Shown: positions 1 through 8,035, numbered from the stretch's first letter. The stretch: 11,517 bases of DNA from Candidatus Avelusimicrobium fimicolum (GCA_900541355.1 UQJU01000045.1:1-11517), one strand, 5' to 3'. Notes: generated from the sequence alone by a model not told the origin. Program-made: numbers and translations.

Positions 1-1428
1 GGAGTAAAAAACCTTTTTACTAAAAAAACCGCCACACAGGCCGCACTCCCGGCTCAGCCGCAAGCCTCCACGTTCGTCCAACGGGCCAGTTTATATCTGT
101 CTTCGTTTGTGGTAGGGCTGGAAGTAGCCACCCCGGTTATTGCGAACTTTGGCACGAGTTTTGGCCTGTCGTTAGAGGATAATATTTTGGTAGCGGCAGC
201 CACCTATTTCCCTTATTCCGTAGGTTCGTTTTTATCTAACTGGTTAAAAGAAAAAATCGGCCGGAAAGCCTCGTTAAATGTGGGTCTCGGCCTGTTAGGC
301 GCGGGCTTTACCGCAGGGGTTGCCCTGCTTGGACTTAATGGTAACTTTGTACCGTGGCAAGATGCTATGGCACACTTTTATTCCATTTTGGGTTGTATTA
401 TGGCAGCCAGCACGGGCGGTGTGTTTGTGCATAATGCTATCGGCCCGATGATGACAGAAATCAGTGCGGGGGAAAGCGAACTCGTCCGCCAAAAAAGAAA
501 CGCGAACACCGAATTAGGCCGCGCGATGGGTATGGCCGCTTCGTTTGCGTTCCCGTTTATTGCCACTAAACTGTTGGCGCAAGATTGGAGTTTCACTTTT
601 GCGATGCCTATTCCCTTGGTGGCGGCCGCCGCGTTGGGACTTAATTTAGCCAAAATCCCCAACTCCAAACCGCAGGTTGCCGCACCGCAAGCCAAAGCCG
701 GCAGCGAAGCAAAAACAGGTAAATGGGCGGCCCTTAAAAACAATGCCTATGTAAACCTGTTTAAAGAGGAAAAGGGCGTAGCCGCGCTACTTGCGGGGCT
801 TTTTGTAATGAACGCCGTGGAAACCTGTTTTAGCAACGGATTTTTGTTCCTGCTCCCGGGCTTAACCAACGACCCGTCCGCCCAATACCTTTTTGGTTTG
901 GCACAGTTTGCCGCACCGTTCTTACTGGGACGGTATTTGGCCGGAAACTTTTTAAAATGGTTTCCCAAACACAATATGAGCATTGCCACCTTGTTATCGG
1001 CGGTGGGGGGAATTGCGGCCCTTCCGTTAGCAAACGATGCATACGCGCTGACGGCGGCTTTGTTTGCGGCAGAGGTGGGCATTTCCACCGCATTTACGCT
1101 GGCTTTTGCCCGCACGGCTAAAAATACACATACGCAGGACCGTGTCATTTCGCTCATTGTGGCGAGTGCGGTTTCCTGTGCGTTGGGACCTATGCTGTTT
1201 AGCAATTTGGCACAAAACTTAATGGATGCGGGGATTTTTTCCTCTGCCGGAGCCACCACGGCGGCGTTAATTGGCGTACCGTCTGTATTGGCTTTGCTTT
1301 CTGCGGGGCTGTTCCTGAAACTGGAAAGAAACCAAGCCGGCACGGCACTCAATACGGTACCCGGAAAAAACACCTCACCGAATTGGCTTAAAAAAATAGC
1401 AAATTATTTTGGCAGAAAGAACAAATAA
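1..1428 (+). CDS. MFS-type multi-pass membrane transporter, 5' end outside window
   Basis: The reading frame is open from base 1, so the gene starts upstream and 475 codons are visible. A GTG at 109 could be taken as a start, but it lies inside the first hydrophobic helix (reading SLYLSSFVVGLEVATPV), so it is not the true start. About twelve hydrophobic stretches follow, split by a hydrophilic loop near bases 640-780 (rich in K, Q, A), the usual 6+6 layout of the major facilitator superfamily. The segment NWLKEKIGRKASL at about 238-276 resembles MFS motif A, the loop between helices 2 and 3 with its G-R-K signature. The C-terminus is basic (KKIANYFGRKNK), as expected for a cytoplasmic tail. 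Substrate cannot be told from sequence. It is transcribed alone here and ends at a strong terminator. The MFS fold is inferred from helix pattern and motif A; family membership is fairly sure, function is not. Confidence 0.72.
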   Translation, partial: GVKNLFTKKTATQAALPAQPQASTFVQRASLYLSSFVVGLEVATPVIANFGTSFGLSLEDNILVAAATYFPYSVGSFLSNWLKEKIGRKASLNVGLGLLGAGFTAGVALLGLNGNFVPWQDAMAHFYSILGCIMAASTGGVFVHNAIGPMMTEISAGESELVRQKRNANTELGRAMGMAASFAFPFIATKLLAQDWSFTFAMPIPLVAAAALGLNLAKIPNSKPQVAAPQAKAGSEAKTGKWAALKNNAYVNLFKEEKGVAALLAGLFVMNAVETCFSNGFLFLLPGLTNDPSAQYLFGLAQFAAPFLLGRYLAGNFLKWFPKHNMSIATLLSAVGGIAALPLANDAYALTAALFAAEVGISTAFTLAFARTAKNTHTQDRVISLIVASAVSCALGPMLFSNLAQNLMDAGIFSSAGATTAALIGVPSVLALLSAGLFLKLERNQAGTALNTVPGKNTSPNWLKKIANYFGRKNK

Positions 1429-1435
1429 AAAAATT

Positions 1436-1470
1436 AAAAACCCCCTTGGATATTCCCAAGGGGGTTTTTT
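1436..1470 (+). terminator. Intrinsic terminator of the MFS gene, probably bidirectional
   Basis: A perfect 9-bp stem, CCCCCTTGG (1441-1449) with CCAAGGGGG (1456-1464), encloses a 6-nt loop and is followed by six T (1465-1470). It begins 12 bases after the transporter stop codon. The A-run at 1436-1440 gives a T-run on the other strand, so it could also stop transcription arriving from the right. Confidence 0.93.
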
Positions 1471-1493
1471 AATGGAATTTGTTACATTTACAC

Positions 1494-1798
1494 TTCTTTA
1501 AAGAAAAAGGAATAAAGCGGAGCCTTTATAAAAACTGTAAAGACGGATAAGCATCGTCGTTTTCCGCTTATGTAGTTGCCGTTCGCCGTTAAGGCCGCCC
1601 GTGCGTTGCAGATAAAAGTGGTTGAAAGGCTCTTTGCCGTTAAGCGGGTCTTGCCCGTTTATAAAAGGCGTATAAGGCGGAAAAGTATTTTTACTTATTT
1701 GAACCCGTAAGGGTGAGTTGTAAAAATACCCGCCGTTACTGCCTTTTATGGGTGCCGGCCCGCTGTTTTTGGTTCTTTTTCTCCCACGAGAAAAAGAA
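1494..1798. other. Non-coding island with several long inverted repeats (possible structured RNA or intergenic element)
   Basis: This gap of about 380 bases between convergent genes has no convincing coding sequence. It does have nested inverted repeats. (a) TTCTTTAAAGAA, a perfect palindrome at 1494-1505. (b) ATAAAGCGGA (1512-1521) with TCCGCTTAT (1563-1571), one bulged A, plus an inner GACG/CGTC. (c) A long arm: ATAAAAGGC (1661-1669) with GCCTTTTAT (1741-1749); a 6x6 internal loop; GGCGG (1676-1680) with CCGCC (1730-1734); an AAAA bulge; GTATTTTTAC (1685-1694) with GTAAAAATAC (1720-1729); and ACCC-GTAA-GGGT (1703-1714) at the tip, a GNRA-type loop when read on the plus strand. (d) AGCGGG (1643-1648) with CCCGCT (1759-1764). 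(e) An 11-bp hairpin at 1773-1798. I recognise no known RNA family. It may be a small RNA, a dispersed repeat, or a decayed element; the strand is undecided. Confidence 0.45.
1773..1798. repeat. Perfect 11-bp inverted repeat next to the efflux-operon terminator
   Basis: TTCTTTTTCTC (1773-1783) and GAGAAAAAGAA (1788-1798) are exact reverse complements around CCAC. In the direction of the efflux operon this hairpin comes 2 bases after the T-run of the terminator at 1801-1830, giving two hairpins in tandem. It lacks a GC-rich stem, so it is not itself a typical terminator. Confidence 0.7.
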
Positions 1799-1800
1799 TA

Positions 1801-1830
1801 AAAAACCCCGCTTAGGATTGGTAAGCGGGG
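1801..1830 (-). terminator. Intrinsic terminator of the tetR-tolC-adaptor-RND operon
   Basis: CCCCGCTTA (1806-1814) and TAAGCGGGG (1822-1830) form a perfect 9-bp stem with a 7-nt loop. Read on the minus strand the stem is followed by a run of five T (1805-1801). It starts 22 bases after the stop codon of the RND pump gene. The opposite side has only a weak T-run, so it acts mainly on minus-strand transcripts. Confidence 0.92.
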
Positions 1831-1852
1831 GTTGGCTGTTTTCCTGTGAGGA

Positions 1853-4800
1853 TTAATCTTCTTCCGGCACTTCGGGCAAAATTTCTGTTTTGCTCTTATC
1901 TTCCGGATAAGGAATCCCTTTAAAGGTATAGTTAAACCAATCACCCAGTTCGTCCATCAAAATATAAGTAACCGGGGTCATCAGCAACGTAACGAGCAGA
2001 GAGAGCGCCTGCCCGCCTACGATAACAATCGCCAAACTGCGGCGCTGGTCGGCGCCTTCGCCATTGGAGAAAATCATCGGAGCCACACCCATAATCAGTG
2101 TAAGCGTCGTCATCAAGATAGGGCGTAAACGGACACGGTTTGCCTGCAAAATAGCATCTGTACGTCCGTAGCCGCGGGCGCGCAGTTGGTTGGTGTAATC
2201 GGTCTGCAAAATAGCGTTTTTACTAACTACACCGATTAACATAAAAATACCCAACAAACTGTACAAGTTAAGCGATTGCCCCGTTAAGAACAAGGAAAGC
2301 ACCGCAAACGGCAATGTCAGCGGCAGGGAAACAATAATGGCCACCGGGTGCGTATAACTTTCAAACTGCGCGGCTAGAATCATATATTTAAAGAAGAACG
2401 CCAACACGAACGCCAAAAGGAACGACGAGAACATCTTTGTCATTTCTTCCGACATACCCGTTACACCGCCCGAGTATTCCGCTCCCGCATTTAAGCGGTG
2501 GAAGATATCGTTCATAATCGCCAAGGCAGAACGCGTATCAATTCCGTTCAAGTTTGCTTGTACGGTTACTTGGCGCTGGCGGTTGTGGCGGTCAATCTGG
2601 CTAGGGCCGGTACCTTCTTCAATATAGGCTACGCTGTCCAAACGCTGAATCGTATCTTTGCCGTTTAATTTACCGGGAACCATTAAAGCGGAAATGGCTT
2701 CTTTGGTATCGCGGTATTCCTCGGCTACGCGAACACGCACATCATACAGGTCGTCGCCTTCCTTGTATTTAGTAATATCATCTTCGCCGCCTACCATAGT
2801 CCGCAGAGCAGAGGCAATAGACGTAATCTTAACGCCCAAGTTCTGTGCTTTTTCGCGGTTGATGACTACGCGGTATTCCGGCTTAGACAAGTCTAGCGAA
2901 GTGTCCACGTCAATAAAACGCGGGTCCTTGGACAACTGCTGTACCATCGCCTGGCTGTATTCGCTCAACTTATTGATATCCGGACCGGAAATAACAAATT
3001 CCAACTCGTACGAACCGGAGGACGGGGTTTCGCTGACTACATAAGAATTGCTTTTCAACCCCTTGTATTTCTTCATCATTTCGCGAATTGCATCCAAATA
3101 TTCCTTGGTGGTTACGCCGTCGCGTTTATCACGGCTTTCAAACTCCACACGCACATACCCTTTGTTGGAAGGGTTAGAGGACACGAAACTGCTGGAAGAC
3201 ACACCCGCCGCCACCAAGGTATCCTTGACGTGCGGCAAGCGGCGGATATCCTTTTCAATCTGCTTTAAAATATCCTGCGTATCGGTGTAACTGGTCCCTA
3301 CCGGGGCTTCAATGCTGACCTGCACTTTACCGCTATCATCCGTAGGCATAAATTCCCCGCCCACGCGCGCCAACATCGGCACCAACAACACCAAGCACAA
3401 GCACGCCAGCGAAACCATTATTTTGCGGTGGTGGATAGACCAATCCAAAAGCGGGATATACCAATCCACTAATTTTTTATTTACACCGTCAACAAAGAGG
3501 TCCAGTTTTGTTTTCTTTTCCTGCTTTAACATCTTGGCGCAGAGCATAGGCGTCAGCGTCAGGGCCACCACACCGGAAAGCGCAATAGCGAACACTACCG
3601 TCATACCGTAACTGTTTACGATACGGCCCACAATACCGCTCATATAAGCCAACGGCAGAAAGATTACCAAAATAGACAGCGTGGTCGCCACTACCGTAGA
3701 GGTAATTTCGTGGGAACCGTCAATAGCCGCCACTTTCGGGCTTTTGCCATATTTTTCCATATGGCGGAAGATGTTTTCCAACATTACGATAGCGTCGTCA
3801 ATTACGATACCGACGGCTACCAGCAAGCCCAGAAGCGTCATTGTATCAATCGTAAACCCGGCCATATTCATAAAGATAAATGAGCCGATAATGGAAATCG
3901 GCATAGCCAAGAACGAAATAAACGTAGAACGCAAAGACCCCATAAAGAAGAACACCATAATACCGGCTAAAATACCGCCGAGAACCAAGTGTTCCAACAC
4001 GCTGTGAACAGAGGCTTTAATATTGCCGGACTGGTCCATCATCAAAGAGAGGGATATGTCCGCCGGGAGCGTGGGTTTAATTTTTTCCAACTTATCTTTT
4101 ACGCCTTGCACAACAGCCAAGGTGTTTGTACCGGACTGTTTGGTAATTTCCAAGGTTACGGCGCGGCGTTTGTTTAAAAACGTGGATTCGCGTTCGTATT
4201 CGCCGGAGTCCTCGGCATAGCCGATATCGGCAATTTTAATGGAAGCGCCGTTGCGGTTAGCAATAAAAATATCATTAAAGGACGGCACGTCCGGGATACG
4301 GCCCAAAATACGCAACGTATATTCCTGGTGCTGCTGTTCCACACGACCGCCAGGGATTTCTACGTTTTGGTCGGCCAACGCGGCTGCAACGTCGCTGATA
4401 GGCAGGTTTAAAGAAAACAGTTTCAGCGGGTTGACCGTAATATGGATTTCGCGTTCGCGGCCCCCTACAATGTTCACGGCACCTACGCCGCGGATATTTT
4501 CAATGTTTTCTTTTACTTTCTTTTTGGCAATTTCCGTCAGTTCCACAATGTCGCGGTCGCCGGATACCACTACGTTTAATACAGCAATGGAATCCATATC
4601 CAACTTTTGCACCACGGGGGCTTCGGTACCGTCCGGGAGTTCGTTTTTAATGAGTTCCACTTTATCACGCACTTCCTGGGCGGCCACGTCGCCGTCTTTA
4701 TCCATCAAGAACTTAATACTTACCAAAGAGGCGCCTTCCATACTTTGGGATTTGATTTCATCAATCCCTTCCACCTGGTTGACAGATTCTTCAATAATTT

Positions 4801-5056
4801 TCGTAACGGAAGTTTCAATTTCTTCCGGGCTGGCACCCGCCAAAGTGGTTTGCACCAGCACATACGGTACGTCCACGTTCGGGAACATACCCACGCCCAT
4901 ACTGGAATAGGACATCAACCCGATGACCACAATAGCCAAACACATCATAATAGTGGCTACCGGGCGGCGGATGAAGACGGCGGTAAAACCGCCTTTTTTC
5001 ATTTTCTCCTTTTCCAGCGCATTGGACGCTTGTAAATTGTTGTTATTTTCAGCCAT
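1853..5056 (-). CDS. RND-family efflux pump, inner-membrane permease (AcrB/MexB-like)
   Basis: A 1067-residue protein, the normal length for a tripartite RND pump. It exports substrates from periplasm or membrane through the TolC channel using the proton gradient. The family layout is complete: TM1 near residues 26-48, a first periplasmic porter domain to about 340, helices TM2-6 at about 355-510, TM7 near 545-565, a second porter domain to about 870, and TM8-12 to about 1035. The proton-relay acidic pair of TM4 is D420-D421 in GIVIDDAIVMLEN. The TM10 lysine is K946 in GVVSKNAILQTDY. LTPMLCA (about 501-507) and MTPVTY (about 1026-1031) are the usual end-of-helix motifs. These residues match the AcrB/HAE-1 type rather than a metal pump, but the substrate is not determined. 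It begins 6 bases after the adaptor stop, with only a weak ribosome site, suggesting translational coupling. No frameshift is seen. Confidence 0.95.
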   Translation of the reverse strand: MAENNNNLQASNALEKEKMKKGGFTAVFIRRPVATIMMCLAIVVIGLMSYSSMGVGMFPNVDVPYVLVQTTLAGASPEEIETSVTKIIEESVNQVEGIDEIKSQSMEGASLVSIKFLMDKDGDVAAQEVRDKVELIKNELPDGTEAPVVQKLDMDSIAVLNVVVSGDRDIVELTEIAKKKVKENIENIRGVGAVNIVGGREREIHITVNPLKLFSLNLPISDVAAALADQNVEIPGGRVEQQHQEYTLRILGRIPDVPSFNDIFIANRNGASIKIADIGYAEDSGEYERESTFLNKRRAVTLEITKQSGTNTLAVVQGVKDKLEKIKPTLPADISLSLMMDQSGNIKASVHSVLEHLVLGGILAGIMVFFFMGSLRSTFISFLAMPISIIGSFIFMNMAGFTIDTMTLLGLLVAVGIVIDDAIVMLENIFRHMEKYGKSPKVAAIDGSHEITSTVVATTLSILVIFLPLAYMSGIVGRIVNSYGMTVVFAIALSGVVALTLTPMLCAKMLKQEKKTKLDLFVDGVNKKLVDWYIPLLDWSIHHRKIMVSLACLCLVLLVPMLARVGGEFMPTDDSGKVQVSIEAPVGTSYTDTQDILKQIEKDIRRLPHVKDTLVAAGVSSSSFVSSNPSNKGYVRVEFESRDKRDGVTTKEYLDAIREMMKKYKGLKSNSYVVSETPSSGSYELEFVISGPDINKLSEYSQAMVQQLSKDPRFIDVDTSLDLSKPEYRVVINREKAQNLGVKITSIASALRTMVGGEDDITKYKEGDDLYDVRVRVAEEYRDTKEAISALMVPGKLNGKDTIQRLDSVAYIEEGTGPSQIDRHNRQRQVTVQANLNGIDTRSALAIMNDIFHRLNAGAEYSGGVTGMSEEMTKMFSSFLLAFVLAFFFKYMILAAQFESYTHPVAIIVSLPLTLPFAVLSLFLTGQSLNLYSLLGIFMLIGVVSKNAILQTDYTNQLRARGYGRTDAILQANRVRLRPILMTTLTLIMGVAPMIFSNGEGADQRRSLAIVIVGGQALSLLVTLLMTPVTYILMDELGDWFNYTFKGIPYPEDKSKTEILPEVPEED

Positions 5057-5062
5057 ACTTAA

Positions 5063-5971
5063 TTATTTTTCCAATTCAATTTTGCTGCCGTCTTTCAAAC
5101 CATAGGTAAACGTAAGCACCTGTTCACCCGCGGAAAGACCTTCGCTCACTTCCAAGTGATTGCTATTGATAAAGCCCGTCTTTACGTTTCTGCGTACGGC
5201 GGTTTTGCCGTCAGCGGACGGAACAAAAACATATGTTTCGTTCGTTTCTTCGTCCGTGTAAACGCTCTGTTTAGAAACAGAAACGGCGTTTGTTTTTTCA
5301 GACAAGGTAATATCCACTTTGGCAAACATACCCGATTTCAACAACCCTTTGGTATTATTGGCATAAAACTCCACGGCTACCGCGCGGCTGGTGGAATCCA
5401 CCACCGGGCTGATAATCGTCAGTTTGGCTTCAAATTCTTTGCCGGGGAGCGCATCCACGCGCAAAGTGGCGGGCTGGCCTTTATAAATTTCGCCAATGTA
5501 GCGTTCCGGGATATCCACCGCTACGCGCACTTTTTCCTGGTTGACTACTAATGCTACCGGCGTGGAAACCGTTACGTTGGCGCCCGGGTCCAAATATACG
5601 CGGCCGACTACGCCCGTAATGGTGGACGGCACGACTACCGGCTCGTACACGGCACCCACTTCGTCGCGCTCAATTAAAGAAACTGTTTGGTTCTTTTTGA
5701 CCGCATCTCCCTCGCGCAAGACGTTTTTAAGCAATTTACCGTTCACGCGCGGGAAAAGAGTCGCTTCTTCCAATGCCTTGATACTGCCGGACATTAACAG
5801 TTCGTGCTTCAAGGTACGTTTTTGCACCATTTCCTGTTTTACCAAGAAAACGTCCTTAGCCACACCGTCTAACGGGCCGGATGTTTTGGGCTTAAAAATG
5901 ACCACCAAGGCCAAAATAAAAGCCAGGGCTACTACCCCCCATATAATTCTTCTTTTAGTTCTTTTTTTCAT
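5063..5971 (-). CDS. RND periplasmic adaptor (membrane fusion protein, HlyD/AcrA family), hairpin-less
   Basis: A 302-residue adaptor linking the RND pump to the TolC-like channel. A basic N-terminus and one hydrophobic segment (about 9-27) anchor it in the inner membrane; there is no lipoprotein cysteine. The two lipoyl half-motifs are at about 62-103 (FPRVNGKLLKNVLREGDAV) and 113-144 (STITGVVGRVYLDPGANV). A beta-barrel follows (about 147-225, with the typical LLKSGMFAKVDI), then a membrane-proximal domain to the end. Only about ten residues separate the lipoyl halves, so the long alpha-helical hairpin of AcrA, which has close to 400 residues, is missing. The ATG at 5971 has a good ribosome site, AGAGGT (5980-5985), 8 bases away. 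The start overlaps the end of the tolC-like gene by 17 bases, so the two are in one transcript. Confidence 0.93.
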   Translation of the reverse strand: MKKRTKRRIIWGVVALAFILALVVIFKPKTSGPLDGVAKDVFLVKQEMVQKRTLKHELLMSGSIKALEEATLFPRVNGKLLKNVLREGDAVKKNQTVSLIERDEVGAVYEPVVVPSTITGVVGRVYLDPGANVTVSTPVALVVNQEKVRVAVDIPERYIGEIYKGQPATLRVDALPGKEFEAKLTIISPVVDSTSRAVAVEFYANNTKGLLKSGMFAKVDITLSEKTNAVSVSKQSVYTDEETNETYVFVPSADGKTAVRRNVKTGFINSNHLEVSEGLSAGEQVLTFTYGLKDGSKIELEK

Positions 5972-7331
5972 ACAAATTTACCTCTACACCTACGGCGAAT
6001 TTTAAATCGGAAAGGGCAATCGCCCCATCATATACAGCCTGCACATATTTCAAGTCGGAATCGTTCACGTTGGAAATAGCGTCGTTGACTTCCAACTGGC
6101 TCGTAAGCCCCGCTCGGTAACGCTTCATTTGCGAGTTCAAGTTTTCCCGGGCCTGTTCCACTACGCCTTTGGTGGCCTCAATGCGGGAGCGGGCTTCTTC
6201 CAAATTCAGCCACGCTTCTTTTACTTGGATACGCACGTTCTTCATTTTGTTTTGGTACGCATCCACCGCCTGTTCGTAAGCCAGTTCCTTTTGCGCCACT
6301 TGCGAGGATACTTTAAACCCTTCAAACAACGGAACGCTCAATGTTACTCCGGCCGCGCTGGACCAATAATAATCTTGTTTATGTTGCGGAAACCCGTTAT
6401 CGGTTACGCCGTTATAGGTATAATTCCCGTTTAAGGCAAGCACCGGCATATGGCCTGAGCGGGCAATCTTTACGTTGTAATGCGCCGCATCAACGGCTAA
6501 TTTGGAAAGTTTCAATTCGGGCCGTTTTTCCATAGCCAAATTATATAACTCATCCAAAGACGGCGTTTGCGGCAGTTCCAAATCTTTTTGTGTCCAGGTT
6601 AAATAAATGCGGTCTTCCGGGTCACGGTTTAAAATTTGGCGCAAATACAAATTGCCCAGTTCAAAGTTCTTTTGTGCCTGCAAAACCGTAGGCTCAATAT
6701 TTTCCACCTTTACCTTTTGGGTCAGCACATCCAAACTGCTGGCAAGGCCCTGTTTGTATTTGGCTTGGGCTTCGTCCAAGTGCTGTTTGGCAATATCCAA
6801 ATACTCCTCTTGCACGCGGATTAAAGCGGCGGCATAAATAATGTCATAACAGAATCCCACCACCTGCTTGGTAACAACATCTTGCACATGGCGCAAGTTA
6901 AAAAGGCCCTGTTCTGCGCCCACCTTTGCCAGGTTGACCGAGTTGCGGATTTGCCCGCCCGCCCACAAAACGTAAGAGGCGTTCAACCCGGCTTGGTATG
7001 TATTATTTTGGCCGATTTCAATGCTTTGGGTGCCCATAATAATCTTGCCCTTTTTAAGAGCGCGGCTATACGAACCGTCCAATGACAAAGACGGATAGTA
7101 ACCGGAACGCGACTGCGAAAGTTGCTGTTCATAGATTTCCTTCGTCTTTTGTGCATCAATGATTTGGTAACTGTCCGAGAGTGCCATCCGAATTGCATCG
7201 GAAATGGTAATTTTCTCCCCCCCTACCTCTTCACGTTCGGCAAACAAATTGTTTGCCGCTTTGCCCGGAGCAGCCCCCAGGCACGCAGGCGCATATGCTG
7301 CCATAAGCGCGAGTAATACCCATTTTTTCAT
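5955..7331 (-). CDS. TolC-family outer-membrane efflux channel
   Basis: A 458-residue protein that should form the trimeric outer-membrane and periplasmic exit duct of the pump. Residues 1-20 look like a Sec signal peptide (MKKWVLLALMAAYAPACLGA) cut by signal peptidase I after LGA. A cysteine at 17 is preceded by APA, a poor lipobox, so a lipoprotein is unlikely. Two outer-membrane-efflux repeats are visible: about 41-240, with KYKQGLASSLDVLTQKVKVE at 191-210, and about 258-450, with LSVPLFEGFKVSSQVA at 331-346 and RAGLTSQLEVNDAISNV at 406-422. The long A/Q/E-rich stretches between are the helices of the tunnel. The start is the ATG at 7331, 5 bases after the tetR stop; an AGGAAA ribosome site lies at 7345-7350, rather far at 13 bases. 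It lies between regulator and adaptor, a common layout for TetR-controlled RND operons. Confidence 0.94.
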   Translation of the reverse strand: MKKWVLLALMAAYAPACLGAAPGKAANNLFAEREEVGGEKITISDAIRMALSDSYQIIDAQKTKEIYEQQLSQSRSGYYPSLSLDGSYSRALKKGKIIMGTQSIEIGQNNTYQAGLNASYVLWAGGQIRNSVNLAKVGAEQGLFNLRHVQDVVTKQVVGFCYDIIYAAALIRVQEEYLDIAKQHLDEAQAKYKQGLASSLDVLTQKVKVENIEPTVLQAQKNFELGNLYLRQILNRDPEDRIYLTWTQKDLELPQTPSLDELYNLAMEKRPELKLSKLAVDAAHYNVKIARSGHMPVLALNGNYTYNGVTDNGFPQHKQDYYWSSAAGVTLSVPLFEGFKVSSQVAQKELAYEQAVDAYQNKMKNVRIQVKEAWLNLEEARSRIEATKGVVEQARENLNSQMKRYRAGLTSQLEVNDAISNVNDSDLKYVQAVYDGAIALSDLKFAVGVEVNLYEKKN

Positions 7332-7336
7332 ATGTT

Positions 7337-7993
7337 TTATTTTGTTTCCTTATAGTATGCTTGAATACCAAGTAAAATGATTTTGACTAACCGTTCTACG
7401 GTTTGTTGGTTAAAAGCCCCTCCGCGGTACGAGGTGGGATTGACGTGCTGCGTAAGATACGCGCTAAACATAATTTCCGCCGAAATGCCCGATGCCAGAC
7501 GGATAATATCCATCACGCTGCCGGGCGGGAGTTTGCCTTTTTGTTCTTCCCGCTTTAAAGCGTTGGCCAACATATCCTGCACGCAAGGTTTTTCTTTCGG
7601 CGGGAGTTTTTTGAGGTCCACATCCAAGGTGTAAGAAATCATCTGCAAAACAAACTTAGAGTGAACCGGGTCCTTGGTAAAAAAATCCAAGTGGGATTTT
7701 AACCCTTCGTTTAGTATTTCCGCCGGACCGCTGGCGTGTTCGGACACGCGGTCCAACAGTTGGCTAAACAGTTGTTCGTGTTCTTCAATAATGCTGCGGC
7801 ACAAATCTTCTTTATTTTTAAAATAATAATAAAGGACAGGCTTGGTTACATTTACTTTTTCGGCAATTTCGCGCATAGACACTTTGTCCAAGCCCTTTTC
7901 TGCCATTAAGTGAAACGCCGCCTTTTTAATAGCCGCCCGCATATGATTTTCACGTTCGGACTTATCTATTTTTTCGGTTTCTTGTTTTTTCAT
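7337..7993 (-). CDS. TetR-family transcriptional repressor of the efflux operon
   Basis: A 218-residue protein of normal TetR length. The N-terminal DNA-binding domain is clear: AAIKKAAFHLMAEKGLDKVSMREIAEKV leads into NVTKPVLYYYFKNKEDL (about 48-64), the recognition helix with the conserved YYYFKNKEDL block. The C-terminal part (about 70-218) is helical and variable, the ligand-binding and dimerisation domain; the ligand cannot be predicted. I start it at the ATG at 7993. The frame extends back to a TTG at 8002 (three more residues), which is less likely; neither has a strong ribosome site. It is the first gene of the operon, and dyad sequences sit over its own promoter, so autorepression together with control of the three efflux genes is the natural reading. 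Confidence 0.93.
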   Translation of the reverse strand: MKKQETEKIDKSERENHMRAAIKKAAFHLMAEKGLDKVSMREIAEKVNVTKPVLYYYFKNKEDLCRSIIEEHEQLFSQLLDRVSEHASGPAEILNEGLKSHLDFFTKDPVHSKFVLQMISYTLDVDLKKLPPKEKPCVQDMLANALKREEQKGKLPPGSVMDIIRLASGISAEIMFSAYLTQHVNPTSYRGGAFNQQTVERLVKIILLGIQAYYKETK

Positions 7994-8012
7994 ATAATTC
8001 AAATAATTTTAC

Positions 8013-8035
8013 TTACCGGTCGGTAATATTTTACC
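8013..8035. promoter_or_regulatory. Probable TetR operator: two overlapping dyads sharing a half-site
   Basis: TTACCG (8013-8018) and CGGTAA (8021-8026) form a perfect inverted repeat with a GT spacer. The right half-site is reused in a second dyad: GGTAA (8022-8026), TATT, TTACC (8031-8035). The first dyad covers the predicted transcription start and the second reaches into the predicted -10 box, so a bound repressor would block RNA polymerase. An ACCG-N2-CGGT core is a form often seen for TetR-family operators; assignment to this regulator is inferred from position. Confidence 0.7.

Noticed and set aside
109..1428. Taking the GTG at 109 as the true start of the MFS gene
   Set aside because: The frame stays open to base 1 and the GTG falls inside the first membrane helix, so the gene extends beyond the window.
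1577..1711. A plus-strand 44-codon basic open frame starting with TTG in the island
   Set aside because: There is no ATG, no ribosome site, and the frame lies across several predicted helices; its repeated FAVK comes from a repeated GCCGTTAAG in the DNA.
1639..1764. Integron attC site suggested by GTTAAGC beside a long imperfect palindrome
   Set aside because: The matching RYYYAAC core is missing at the other end, and no integrase or cassette is present.
1498..1944. A minus-strand open frame of 148 codons covering the structured island and the end of the RND gene
   Set aside because: It starts inside the RND coding sequence, runs through the terminator hairpin, has no ribosome site, and its low-complexity translation resembles no protein; the inverted repeats explain the region better.
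4239..4910. Long plus-strand open frame antisense to the RND pump gene (223 codons)
   Set aside because: It is the complement of a clearly functional pump gene, has no ribosome site, and its serine/threonine-rich translation is typical of an antisense shadow.
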